Notes: generated by a model from the sequence alone, not told the origin. A DNA stretch of 25,770 bases from Baffinella frigidus (GCA_026770585.1 MU647862.1:21997-47766), one strand, 5' to 3'. Positions 16,711 to 23,695 are shown, counted from the stretch's first letter. Numbers and translations are program-made.

Positions 16711-17205
16711 ATGTCCACCGACCCTATGAATACCACCCCCCAGCCCACCACCGAGGAGGTGGCCGCACCTATGACACCCGCACCCGATTCCGACGTTGAG
16801 TCTAATGACTTTTCTGTCTCGTCTGACGAAATGTCCGATTCGGATGGGGATGATGGTGCTGATGAGACGGCACCCCCCGTTGTGGCGGCCAAGGTGGTCA
16901 AGACCAAGACGAAGGGTGTTGCCAAGGCACCCCGCAAGGCTCCGAAGGAGAAGAAGGAGAAGAAGGAGAAGACTGTCAAGGTCAAGAAGCCGCGCACCAT
17001 CCGCCGCCCGTACAAGTCAATGGACCAGGCCAAGCTTGTCACGAAACAGGCGATCGCAAGCGGGCGATTCGAGGTCGTGAGCAAGCGCATGATCTCCACG
17101 CAGAACCAGCTCGAACGCTTCAACTACGAGATCGCCGTCCGCAAAGGCGCACCCCAGGAGGAGAACAACGAGGAAGCCCCCGGCGTGGTGTGTGATGACG
17201 CATAA
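16711..17205 (+). CDS. charged chromatin-like or DNA-binding protein, unknown
   Basis: A protein of 164 residues. The first 65 residues are Pro/Thr-rich and then strongly acidic with many Ser (phosphorylation-prone). Residues about 66-100 are a Lys/Ala/Pro tract with KEKKEKKEK, like histone tails or nucleoid proteins. Residues about 100-147 form a likely folded domain (RRPYKSMDQAK, SKRMISTQNQLERFNYE). The start context AAAATGTCC is good. Codons are GC-rich in third position. The upstream 30-bp array and promoter box, and an AATAAA 30 bases after the stop, suggest a strongly expressed unit. No histone-fold signature is seen; a DNA-packaging role is inference. Confidence 0.8.
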   Translation: MSTDPMNTTPQPTTEEVAAPMTPAPDSDVESNDFSVSSDEMSDSDGDDGADETAPPVVAAKVVKTKTKGVAKAPRKAPKEKKEKKEKTVKVKKPRTIRRPYKSMDQAKLVTKQAIASGRFEVVSKRMISTQNQLERFNYEIAVRKGAPQEENNEEAPGVVCDDA

Positions 17206-17234
17206 GTGATGTGATGTGCAGTGTGCGTGATGTC

Positions 17235-17240
17235 AATAAA
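17235..17240 (+). terminator. AATAAA poly(A) signal
   Basis: Canonical AATAAA 30 bases after the stop of the charged protein gene, followed by T/G-rich sequence as expected for a cleavage site. Confidence 0.6.
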
Positions 17241-17292
17241 TGAGCATGCTTGCATGATGTGTCAATACATGAACGTGCATGTGTGTCAAGAG

Positions 17293-17300
17293 CATAAATA
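17293..17300 (+). promoter_or_regulatory. TATA-like box (CATAAATA)
   Basis: AT-rich box 44 bases before the ATG at 17337, matching the spacing of other TATA boxes in this window. It supports a gene start at 17337. Confidence 0.5.
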
Positions 17301-17336
17301 TTAAACTACACGGAAAGCGGAAAACATTCAACACAT

Positions 17337-17464
17337 ATGAACCCACAAACAAATTAAAAAAATCGACCACACCTCCCTGTACGAACTAGATATACCCGGT
17401 CGACTAATCTTAATCCCCGAGCGGGTCGCACAACACCATTTCGAACCAATCGAACAAACCAACG
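17337..17464 (+). pseudogene. coding-looking 5' part in other frames, upstream of the 84-codon frame
   Basis: ATG 17337 follows a TATA-like box but meets TAA after six codons. One base further (frame +1) a coding-looking frame opens at 17362 (IDHTSLYELDIPGRLILIPE) and runs past 17465. The next frame then takes over as the 84-codon reading. The three pieces in order look like one gene interrupted by two frame changes. Causes could be decay, base-calling error, frameshifting or unseen splicing. Confidence 0.4.
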
Positions 17465-17719
17465 GTGGAACTCAAGGCGATCGCAACGACTGTGTTGAAA
17501 GATTTCCAAGAAAAAGGACTGGTAGAACTGTTACCCACTGGGACATCGTTCCAATCACAACTGACACATATAGATCAAATCAAAACACGACAACTGTGTG
17601 ACTACATAGAAGTGTGTGTTCTCAGACTGCATAGCGCCACACCGGAAGAAGAAGAATCGAAAGCAGCGCAGGTGGCCCAGGACCACCTCTGTATACTCAA
17701 AGCAATCTTATCAGTGTGA
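17465..17719 (+). CDS. small helical protein, 5' end uncertain
   Basis: An open frame of 84 codons from a GTG; no ATG is available in this frame, so this is probably the 3' part of a longer gene. The protein is amphipathic and helical (DFQEKGLVELLPTG, DYIEVCVLRL) with an acidic patch EEEESK. It stops 22 bases before the exonuclease ATG. The TATA-like box at 17293 is the nearest promoter for both, so they may share a transcript. No family recognised. Confidence 0.5.
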   Translation: MELKAIATTVLKDFQEKGLVELLPTGTSFQSQLTHIDQIKTRQLCDYIEVCVLRLHSATPEEEESKAAQVAQDHLCILKAILSV

Positions 17720-17741
17720 ACAAACCTCCACGGAGGGACGC

Positions 17742-18422
17742 ATGGGGATCTTTTGCTGGGATATAGAGACTACAGGCTTCAACCCGAAGAAAGAGCTAGT
17801 GACGGTAGCAGCATGCTACACACCAGAAAAGCAGACGGTGTACCTGTTTGCCGAATCGGATTCGGCAGGCAACGTGGTCAAAATCCACGACTTCGATGAA
17901 AAACGAGAAGCCTTCTTGAACGAACTGGACGACGCTCCGATACTCGCGGCATTCAACGGCACTGGGTTCGATATTCCTTTCATCGCGACGGCATTTCAAG
18001 TCGAACCGGACAGAGTCATGCGATGGATGATCAAGTCGTTCGACATATTCGAAGCAGCGAAACGCGCAGCAGGACGCACTTTTTCGTTGAATACACTGAT
18101 AGGATTGAACGGGTTCAAAACTGCCAAGACGGGAAGCGGGGCAGACGCTGTTTTACAGGCGAAGGCGGGCAAATGGGCAGAGCTCGCGTCATACTGTGCC
18201 GAGGATGCGAGACTTACATATGAAATCTCCATCCGAAAAAGACTCGCGCTCCCAGAGGGCTTTGCTTGGCGCAAGAAACACAACGATCGCGACCACGACC
18301 CGGATAACATACTGTTCATGGTCGTTGGACCAAAGTACGAAATTAGTTTCGAAAAGGGCACACTGCACGCACCAAAAGCCGTCGACGATAACACAACCGA
18401 GGGAACCGGGGTGGGTCGTTGA
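17742..18422 (+). CDS. DEDDy-type 3'-5' exonuclease (RNase H-like fold)
   Basis: A protein of 226 residues. The three exonuclease motifs are in order: Exo I D7-I-E9-T-T, Exo II N72-G-T-G-F-D77, and Exo III Y151-x3-D155, so all four metal-binding acids and the tyrosine of the DEDDy subfamily are present. These enzymes remove nucleotides from DNA or RNA 3' ends, acting in proofreading, repair or RNA turnover. The length and the lack of a polymerase domain point to a stand-alone enzyme of the DnaQ-like or PolB-exonuclease-like group. The start is the first ATG matching the domain edge; the frame is open further upstream but overlaps the previous gene. The last 40 residues are basic then polar, without motif. 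Confidence 0.88.
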   Translation: MGIFCWDIETTGFNPKKELVTVAACYTPEKQTVYLFAESDSAGNVVKIHDFDEKREAFLNELDDAPILAAFNGTGFDIPFIATAFQVEPDRVMRWMIKSFDIFEAAKRAAGRTFSLNTLIGLNGFKTAKTGSGADAVLQAKAGKWAELASYCAEDARLTYEISIRKRLALPEGFAWRKKHNDRDHDPDNILFMVVGPKYEISFEKGTLHAPKAVDDNTTEGTGVGR

Positions 18423-18572
18423 TGAAATCGAATTCAATACATCATTTCCAGAAATATACAATGTGCAACGTGGGTGTGGGGTGTGGGGTTACAGAGAGAG
18501 AGAGAGTGGTAATTCAGTGCCAAAAACCACAACGAGATCTAGACATGATGATCTTCAAACCATACATAGTAG

Positions 18573-18580
18573 TATAAAAG
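18573..18580 (+). promoter_or_regulatory. TATA box (TATAAAAG)
   Basis: Strong TATA box 46 bases before ATG 18619. It decides the start of the downstream gene, whose frame is open much further upstream (from about 18196) over the exonuclease gene. Confidence 0.75.
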
Positions 18581-18618
18581 TAACAGGGGTGTACATCATA
18601 CATACAGTCTGTCGTGAA

Positions 18619-19419
18619 ATGAACACATACACTATACCTGCAACCACTTCGTGGGACCCTACCACTCGAACTGCAATCACGCAATGGCCTGTGACATTTA
18701 GTGAAAAGATGCACCGTAATGAAATGATGCACCGGGTTCATAAGATGTTTAGCATACTGAGCCAAATGCAAGAGGCGTTGCAGAATTACACCCCGGCCTT
18801 TGCACAATTCCATGCCACTCTTATGAACGAAGAATATGGAGCGGTCGATGAAGGACTGGAAGCACTGCGAAAATTCACCACTGCCTGTACGGGAAATTCA
18901 TACCCCGGAAACGAGATGTACATGTTATATCCTACATGGTGCTCGATGCTGCACCGGTTCCAGTTTCACAACGGAAACCTATATCGAACCACATGCAAAT
19001 CGTATGTGGAGGACCTGACGAACACGGATGTTTTCGGAATGTATATGAAAACTGCCCTGTTGGCAATGCCCACTGAGGAGATGCTGCGCGATGCATCCCA
19101 CACGACGCGCGCATCTATATCCCGATATGAAAGCACACCCCACATCCAACACAACCTCCGGGAGGATGACAACAACCAACCCCCCCACATCCAACACAAC
19201 CTCCGGGAGGATGACAACAACCAACCCCCCCACATCCAACACAACCACCGGGAGGAGGGCTACAACCACCCCCCCCACATCCAACACAACCACCAGGAGG
19301 AGGGCTACAACCAAAACCCCCACAACCACCGGGAGGAGGGCTACAACCAAAACCCCCACATCCAACACAACCACCGGGGGTTGAAATACGATCGAAACCC
19401 TGCACCGGATCCGCCGTAG
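18619..19419 (+). CDS. unknown protein with His/Asn-rich repeat tail
   Basis: A protein of 266 residues when started at the ATG behind the TATA box. Residues 1-165 are a helical domain (EMMHRVHKMFSILSQMQEAL, AFAQFHATLMNEEYG) with a few cysteines. Residues about 173-256 are a tandem repeat of a 15-residue unit with consensus PPHIQHN-[LH]-R-E-[DE]-x-x-N-[QH], four to six copies including a shortened one. The repeat is rich in Pro, His, Asn and charged residues and is likely disordered; His clusters could bind metal. The gene ends next to a region with AATAAA (near 19591). No family recognised. Confidence 0.75.
   Translation: MNTYTIPATTSWDPTTRTAITQWPVTFSEKMHRNEMMHRVHKMFSILSQMQEALQNYTPAFAQFHATLMNEEYGAVDEGLEALRKFTTACTGNSYPGNEMYMLYPTWCSMLHRFQFHNGNLYRTTCKSYVEDLTNTDVFGMYMKTALLAMPTEEMLRDASHTTRASISRYESTPHIQHNLREDDNNQPPHIQHNLREDDNNQPPHIQHNHREEGYNHPPHIQHNHQEEGYNQNPHNHREEGYNQNPHIQHNHRGLKYDRNPAPDPP
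19135..19380 (+). repeat. 45-bp tandem repeat inside coding region
   Basis: Five to six units including CCCCACATCCAACACAACC and GGGAGGA. One unit is shortened but stays in frame. It encodes the repeat tail of the 266-residue protein. Confidence 0.9.
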
Positions 19420-19560
19420 CCAACGAAACGACGGGTGTAGGACATTTTGAGCGGTAGAACAGCTGCTGTGTCGTAGAAGCAGGCTATGCGGAGTCTGGAA
19501 CACAAACACAATCTGTCATTTTGGCCCAGAGGTCTATCAATCACTGAATATTCATTATAC

Positions 19561-19818
19561 TCAATAACGCCTCGACACAACCGCAGCAACAAATAAAAGA
19601 GATGCTAAACGTTTGTGTCCGCCGCGTTCCGCTAGAAATTCTGATGTATGTCCATCGGAATTTCTGGCATTCACATCAGCCCCTGCATTGATCAGATGCA
19701 TCACAAATGCCAACTGGCTTGTCTCGAACGCAAACGCAAAGGCTTCCGCTTCCACACCTCGAACGTTCGACCACAGATCACAACACCGTACCGATATATG
19801 TAGTGGAGTGTCTCCCAT
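19561..19818 (-). CDS. short ankyrin-repeat protein or fragment
   Basis: An 85-residue frame with ankyrin signatures: it starts MGDTPLHISV (the TPLH helix start) and continues to INAGADVNARNSDGHTSEFL, then a third partial unit ending HKRLASLL. That is about two repeats, fewer than a stable ankyrin domain usually has. An AT-rich box lies upstream on the minus strand near 19872-19880. Upstream sequence repeats the first part of the gene (see repeat), so the 5' part may have been duplicated and broken. It may be a remnant of a longer host-like or viral ankyrin gene, or an exon of a spliced one. Confidence 0.5.
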   Translation of the reverse strand: MGDTPLHISVRCCDLWSNVRGVEAEAFAFAFETSQLAFVMHLINAGADVNARNSDGHTSEFLAERGGHKRLASLLFVAAVVSRRY

Positions 19819-19885
19819 TTAGAAAGTTCTTGAATGTCTGACCACAGATCACAACACCGCACCGACATTAAATATATGCAGTGGA
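19769..19885. repeat. direct repeat of about 40 bp overlapping the ankyrin start
   Basis: The sequence GACCACAGATCACAACACCG occurs at 19769 and again at 19840, 71 bases later, with similarity running on for another 20 bases apart from a seven-base insertion. One copy is inside the ankyrin frame, the other just upstream of its start. Confidence 0.85.
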
Positions 19886-20132
19886 AGTACCCCCGAATTC
19901 ATATGAAAATTCGCGAATTACCCGTTTTTAATACAAGAATTCCAAACGCATTATACCTAAAAAGATTTCCAAACGCATTATACCCGTTTGCAAATAGAGG
20001 GAAAATGATGCAGGCCCCTTCCATAGCTCTACGATCCGAAAGTATTGGAACACCAGGAATTAATTAAAACGATAATTTATTATTTAAATAAGACGTTTAA
20101 CCATCTCGCGCACAAAGACTAGAAGACTGTCT

Positions 20133-20147
20133 AGAATTTTCTAGAAG
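20133..20147. promoter_or_regulatory. heat-shock-element-like site
   Basis: The sequence AGAATTTTCTAGAAG fits the eukaryotic heat-shock element nGAAnnTTCnnGAAn with three perfect units, and further imperfect GAA/TTC units follow up to 20157. It lies about 85-100 bases before the WD40 gene ATG. Function is inference from the motif alone. Confidence 0.35.
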
Positions 20148-20158
20148 TTCTTTAGAAA

Positions 20159-20215
20159 GTTTTACCCAACCACACGAACGTTTTACCCAACCGACTTGTC
20201 AAGTTTCACCCAACC
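20159..20215. repeat. three GTTTTACCCAACC units
   Basis: Copies at 20159-20171, 20180-20192 and 20203-20215 (the last with C for T), spaced 21 and 23 bases. The complement of the right-edge 32-bp repeat carries the related CGTTTGCCCAACC. Confidence 0.85.
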
Positions 20216-20231
20216 AACACTCCTATTCGAG

Positions 20232-21311
20232 ATGCTCGCATTGGGTGTCCCCGCCCGAGTCCTGTTGATCGACGAATTTATATGGACGGTGCGATGGGAG
20301 GTGCAAATGCCTACAGCGGGAGCTGTGAGCAGCGTCACAATGTCACCGGATGGCAGGTTCGTGGCGTGTGTGAGGGAAGACGACGAGTTCTGGTGGCTCT
20401 GGCATGCCGAAGACCCTCGGGTGTGTGTGACGGCAAACATCCACGACGGATCGGGCGCGTGTGTCTGCAAAACAACCAGAAGCGGTCTCCGCACGTTCCA
20501 GGACAAAAAGTGCCCGGTTCGAGCGCACACCTCGGGGCTGTGTGTGGTGCGGTTCTCACCGTGCGGACAGAGGCTGGCCACAGGAGGATTGGACGGTTCG
20601 ATGATCGTATGGGACGCAAAGACTGGGACGGCGGAACTGGTGATGCGGGCACACAGCCAGCGTGTCAGCGCCACAGCTTTCTCGACATGCGGGACGCTCA
20701 TCGCGAGCGGGGGCTGGGACGGGCTCATTTGCGTGTGGGACGCAAAGACGGGGGGGATGCTCAAGATGCTGCTTCACGGGGGTCTATCTTCAGTGGACTC
20801 CGTGCAGTTTTCCCCGAAGAACAAGGGGGTTCTTGTCAGCGCTGGAGACACGACGATTGGCATCAAATGCTGGGACGTAAACAGTGGGCAGATGACCCAG
20901 ACCGTCCAAGGGAGCCGGTTTGCGATCTATTCCCCAGACGGGTTGAGCATCGCAACCGTCGGAGGCCTCAATTCAACAGACTTGGTCTTGGCCGATGCAG
21001 AGACGGGAGCGGTGCAGTTCACGATGCCCGGGCATGCACAGAAGATCTTCCACGCATCCTTCTCCTCAGACGGAACCACGATCGTCTCGGGCGACATCGG
21101 TGGCGAGAACATGAAGTGGGACACTGCCACAGGAGGGCACCTTCAAACAATCGATCTGAGTGGCACAGCATTTTCGTGCGGGCGAGACTGGGTGGATGAC
21201 AAGCGGAGGATGATAGCCTTTGCGATGGGACACCACGAGCGGCTCGGAGTGGGGTCGCAGCTGCTGGGGCTCGAAAAGGAGCTGCTGCGGATGATCCTCG
21301 AACTGGTGTGA
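20232..21311 (+). CDS. WD40-repeat beta-propeller protein
   Basis: A protein of 359 residues with about six WD40 blades. Clear units are FSPCGQRLATGG...MIVWDAKTG, FSTCGTLIASGG...ICVWDAKTG, FSPKNKGVLVSAG...KCWDVNSG, YSPDGLSIATVGG...LADAETG and FSSDGTTIVSGD...MKWDTATG, plus a weaker first blade (MSPDGRFVACV). Such propellers are protein-interaction platforms without catalysis, and the short LLGLEKELLRMIL ending looks like a protein-binding helix. The first ATG is 20232; the frame is open back to a TTG at 20196. The DNA is more GC-rich than the neighbours and the repeats resemble algal WD40 genes, so acquisition from a host is plausible. The last 17 codons with the stop are repeated downstream. 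Confidence 0.85.
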   Translation: MLALGVPARVLLIDEFIWTVRWEVQMPTAGAVSSVTMSPDGRFVACVREDDEFWWLWHAEDPRVCVTANIHDGSGACVCKTTRSGLRTFQDKKCPVRAHTSGLCVVRFSPCGQRLATGGLDGSMIVWDAKTGTAELVMRAHSQRVSATAFSTCGTLIASGGWDGLICVWDAKTGGMLKMLLHGGLSSVDSVQFSPKNKGVLVSAGDTTIGIKCWDVNSGQMTQTVQGSRFAIYSPDGLSIATVGGLNSTDLVLADAETGAVQFTMPGHAQKIFHASFSSDGTTIVSGDIGGENMKWDTATGGHLQTIDLSGTAFSCGRDWVDDKRRMIAFAMGHHERLGVGSQLLGLEKELLRMILELV

Positions 21312-21413
21312 CTGCTGGGGCTCGAAAAGGAGCTGCTGTGGATGATCCTCGAACGGGTGTGACTGCTGGGGCTCGAAAAGGAGCTGCTGCGGATGATCCT
21401 CGAACAGGTGTGA
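21261..21413 (+). repeat. three 51-bp tandem copies of the WD40 gene end
   Basis: Units at 21261-21311, 21312-21362 and 21363-21413, each starting CTGCTGGGGCTCGAAAAGG and each ending in TGA. The first is the true gene end; the other two are behind its stop. Confidence 0.95.
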
Positions 21414-21430
21414 GATGCGGTGCGCAGACA

Positions 21431-21450
21431 AGGCCGTAGATGCGCACAAA
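21431..21450 (-). repeat. dispersed repeat, partial copy D
   Basis: AGGCCGTAGATGCGCACAAA matches the core of copy C (GGCCGTAGATGCGCGCAAAA) with two changes. Confidence 0.65.
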
Positions 21451-21593
21451 TAGGTTGTAGTGCATGCCCTAGTGTGTGGTGGTGACGTGAGTAAATACAA
21501 AACACCAAAACAGAAAAATCAGAAGGCGGGTAGTAGAATTTCCCACAATCTCATCTCGGTGTCTGCAGCTGCAGGCAAAAAGGTATAAGACGT

Positions 21594-21623
21594 GCTCGGA
21601 TCGGGCCGTAGATGCGCGCAAAA
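21594..21623 (-). repeat. dispersed GCTCGGAT...GCGCGCAAAA repeat, copy C
   Basis: Close match to copies A and B (a few changes, for example CGGGCC for GGGTCT). On the minus strand it lies about 78 bases downstream of the tRNA-like sequence and is followed by a T-run (near 21577-21581). Confidence 0.85.
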
Positions 21624-21700
21624 AGATGGTAGGCATTGACGGAAATGCTCCGCCTCTTTCAGTTCATAAGACTGACGTGCATCTTTCACACCCAACGCCC

Positions 21701-21770
21701 TGTTTATTCCGGGATTCGAACCCGGGACCGACTGCTCCTGGGAGGCGATCTATACCACTATGCCAAACAC
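21701..21770 (-). tRNA. tRNA-like sequence or tRNA pseudogene
   Basis: On the minus strand it has a perfect A box (TGGCATAGTGG) and a perfect B box (GGTTCGAATCC), and a full T arm (CCGGG/CCCGG). The acceptor stem pairs only in part (TGTTTG with TAAACA) and the anticodon arm does not fold into a 5-bp stem with a 7-base loop. A CCC triplet suggests a Gly-like origin, but this is unsure. It is best read as a decayed tRNA or the head of a tRNA-derived repeat; a tRNA with an intron is another option. Confidence 0.5.
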
Positions 21771-21873
21771 CCACAGAAGAGCAGTCGGTGGTAATATGCA
21801 TTGACATGTTTGTATCTGTATGACGGATCTAGACCGAAAACACAAGCAAGATTGCGAACATTGCATATGTTCA

Positions 21874-21881
21874 TATAAAAG
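21874..21881 (+). promoter_or_regulatory. TATA box (TATAAAAG)
   Basis: TATA box 38 bases before ATG 21912. The paralogous gene at 23255 has the same box at nearly the same distance. Confidence 0.75.
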
Positions 21882-21911
21882 AATCAATGCATACCTCGCA
21901 CACACCAGAGT

Positions 21912-23177
21912 ATGAACCCAGAGGATTTGAGGTTGTATAATGAGATCCAATCGATCACAGATGCAGTTATGGACCAATTCGTAGAACAAAGGCTGGGATT
22001 GTTCGGCTTCGGCAAGCCCAAAGCAAAATCGACAGTATCAGCATCAGCAAAAGCGACAGGAAAAGCAGACGCAGCAAAAGCACGCACAGACAAAGCACAC
22101 GCAGCAAAAGAACACGCAGCGGAAAAAGCACACACATCAAAAGAACACGCAGACACAGCAAAAGCACACGCAGCGGAAAAAACACACGCAGCAAAAGCAC
22201 ACGCAGCGGAAAAAACACACGCAGCAAAAGAACACGCAGCAGCGAAAGCAGCTGCAGCAAAAGAACACGCAGCAGCAAAAGCACACGCAGCAAAAGAACA
22301 CGCAGCAGCAAAAGCAGCTGCAGCAAAAGAACACGCCGCAGAAAAAGCAGCAGCAGCAAAAGAACACGCAGCCAAGGCACACGCAGCAAAGGCTGCTGCA
22401 GCAGCAGCAGCAGCAAAGGCACACACAGCAAAAGCAGCAAAAGAACATGCAGCAAAAGCAGAAGCAGCGAAAGCAAAAGCAGCAAAAGAACATGCAGCAA
22501 AAGCAGAAGCAGCGAAAGCAAAAGCAGCAAAAGAACATGCAGCAAAAGCAGAAGCAGCGAAAGCAAAAGCAGCAGAAGCAGAAGCAGCGAAAGCAGCAAG
22601 GACTGGAAAAGCACATGCAGCGAAAGCAACGATCACACACACACACCACGATGGGCGTGATATATCCAATGACAACAACTCGTTTGCACTCCTCGATCTG
22701 GATACCATACCAAAAGTACCAAACCCCTCGAAGGACAATCCATTTGTATGTATGAAGTATGTCAACGCAGTGATAGCGAACATGAGCGAGTTTCATAGTC
22801 AAGTAAGTGAAGAGGTCTCTCAGTATATTGCAGACAAAGACAATCCGAACTCCAAAGAATTAAAGTATTGGGTAGAGGAGTTGGACAAATTAGAGGTCGA
22901 AATCAATACGTCAATCACAGTACTGAATAAGTTACAAGGTCGTGTACAAGGAACGGCCATCAGCAAGTATATCAAAGCGATGGTACCGATCCGAAAAGAC
23001 GATCAAGACATCAGAACGAAATTTCAGGATAGCATCAAAAGTAATACAGGCCCCAGTAAGGACATTATGAAAAAATGGGATCTCCGCATGGGGTTGCTGA
23101 AGAAACATATAGTAGAACTGAAGAATGTCATCGCCAAACTGGGGTCTCTAAGTCTCACAAACACAAAGAGCAAGTAG
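21912..23177 (+). CDS. Ala/Lys-rich repeat protein, larger paralogue
   Basis: A protein of 421 residues. Residues 1-40 are an N-terminal domain shared with the next gene (IQSITDAVMDQFVEQRLG). Residues about 41-245 are almost only Ala, Lys, Glu and His in short units such as KEHAAEKAAAA, with a perfect 15-residue repeat (KEHAAKAEAAKAKAA) three times near 177-221; this resembles histone H1 tails or a long single alpha-helix. Residues about 255-421 form a helical, charged domain (KYWVEELDKLEVEIN, WDLRMGLLKKHIVELK) with likely coiled coil. Possible roles are DNA compaction or a spacer rod in a structural protein; neither is proven. Start is the first ATG behind a TATA box. Confidence 0.8.
   Translation: MNPEDLRLYNEIQSITDAVMDQFVEQRLGLFGFGKPKAKSTVSASAKATGKADAAKARTDKAHAAKEHAAEKAHTSKEHADTAKAHAAEKTHAAKAHAAEKTHAAKEHAAAKAAAAKEHAAAKAHAAKEHAAAKAAAAKEHAAEKAAAAKEHAAKAHAAKAAAAAAAAKAHTAKAAKEHAAKAEAAKAKAAKEHAAKAEAAKAKAAKEHAAKAEAAKAKAAEAEAAKAARTGKAHAAKATITHTHHDGRDISNDNNSFALLDLDTIPKVPNPSKDNPFVCMKYVNAVIANMSEFHSQVSEEVSQYIADKDNPNSKELKYWVEELDKLEVEINTSITVLNKLQGRVQGTAISKYIKAMVPIRKDDQDIRTKFQDSIKSNTGPSKDIMKKWDLRMGLLKKHIVELKNVIAKLGSLSLTNTKSK
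22435..22580 (+). repeat. 45-bp tandem repeat in coding region, three copies
   Basis: Three near-perfect copies of a 45-bp unit of GCA- and AAA-type codons (GCAAAAGAACATGCAGC start). It is embedded in a longer, more diverged Ala/Lys-codon tract from about 22070 to 22640. Confidence 0.85.
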
Positions 23178-23218
23178 AATACACGATCTTGTAGATAACC
23201 GATCACATCGATCATATA

Positions 23219-23226
23219 TATAAAAG
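23219..23226 (+). promoter_or_regulatory. TATA box (TATAAAAG)
   Basis: TATA box, embedded in TATATATAAAAG, 36 bases before ATG 23255. Confidence 0.75.
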
Positions 23227-23254
23227 AAACAGCTCTGTTCGTACGCACAAACGT

Positions 23255-23502
23255 ATGAACTCGGAGCATTTGGAGGCGGACAATACGACGGAGATTCAGT
23301 TCATAACGGATGCTATTATGGAACACTTCGAGGAACAAACGTTGGGTGTTGCCGGGTCGAGTGGCATATCAATATTGGCGAAAGCAGCACAAGCAGCAAC
23401 CAAGGTAAAGGATTCAGCAAAAGCGGCATTGGCGACCAGAGCAGCACAAGCAGCACAAGCAGCAAAAGCACAAGCAACAAAAGCAAAAGCAAAAGCAACC
23501 GC

Positions 23503-23533
<31 letters not shown>

Positions 23534-23695
23534 TCAAAGGCAGCAAAGGCAACAGCAAGCAAGGCTGTAGGGGGCAAGAATTCTACCATCACACCGGGCA
23601 TAAAGTATAAAGATGGAAGCAAGCATAAATCTATTTGGGGTGAAGCTATGTCAAGCAGGGAGTTTGACGTCGCATGCTCTATTCACCAAGAGTAG
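23255..23695 (+). CDS. Ala/Lys-rich protein, smaller paralogue
   Basis: A protein of 146 residues. Its first 35 residues match those of the preceding gene (MNSEHL...; IQFITDAIMEHFEEQTLG against IQSITDAVMDQFVEQRLG), and it has the same promoter layout, so the pair is a tandem duplication. The middle (about 40-105) is Ala/Lys/Thr-rich with a run of nine Ala. The last 40 residues (GIKYKDGSKHK) differ from the paralogue. Near the stop, another frame carries a coding-looking extension (see 23674), so the C-terminus may be truncated by a frame change. Confidence 0.75.

Larger units (their letters stand above)
19819..20231. other. AT-rich intergenic region with repeats and promoter motifs
   Basis: No gene is supported. 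It contains the second copy of the ankyrin-region repeat, a doublet of TTTCCAAACGCATTATACC (near 19935 and 19967), a long AT stretch near 20060-20095, a heat-shock-element-like site near 20133, and three GTTTTACCCAACC units at 20159-20215 just before the WD40 gene. Confidence 0.6.
21312..21911. other. intergenic region with repeats, tRNA-like sequence and promoter
   Basis: No protein gene is supported. It holds two extra 51-bp copies of the WD40 gene end, partial copy D and full copy C of the dispersed repeat, a tRNA-like sequence on the minus strand, and the TATA box of the next gene. Confidence 0.65.

Noticed and set aside
16711-17205. Histone assignment for the charged protein
   Set aside because: Acidic and Lys-rich tails resemble chromatin proteins, but no histone-fold pattern could be placed.
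18196-18618. Extension of the 266-residue protein upstream over the exonuclease gene
   Set aside because: It overlaps the end of the exonuclease domain in another frame, and a strong TATA box at 18573 points to ATG 18619.
20282-21199. 305-codon plus-strand frame overlapping the WD40 gene
   Set aside because: It lies in another frame of a clear six-blade WD40 gene and is rich in Arg, Gly and His, as expected for a shifted reading.
21884-22783. Long minus-strand open frames rich in Ala, Phe, Cys or Leu opposite the Ala/Lys-rich gene
   Set aside because: They are complements of GCA/AAA-type codons and have no start context or promoter.
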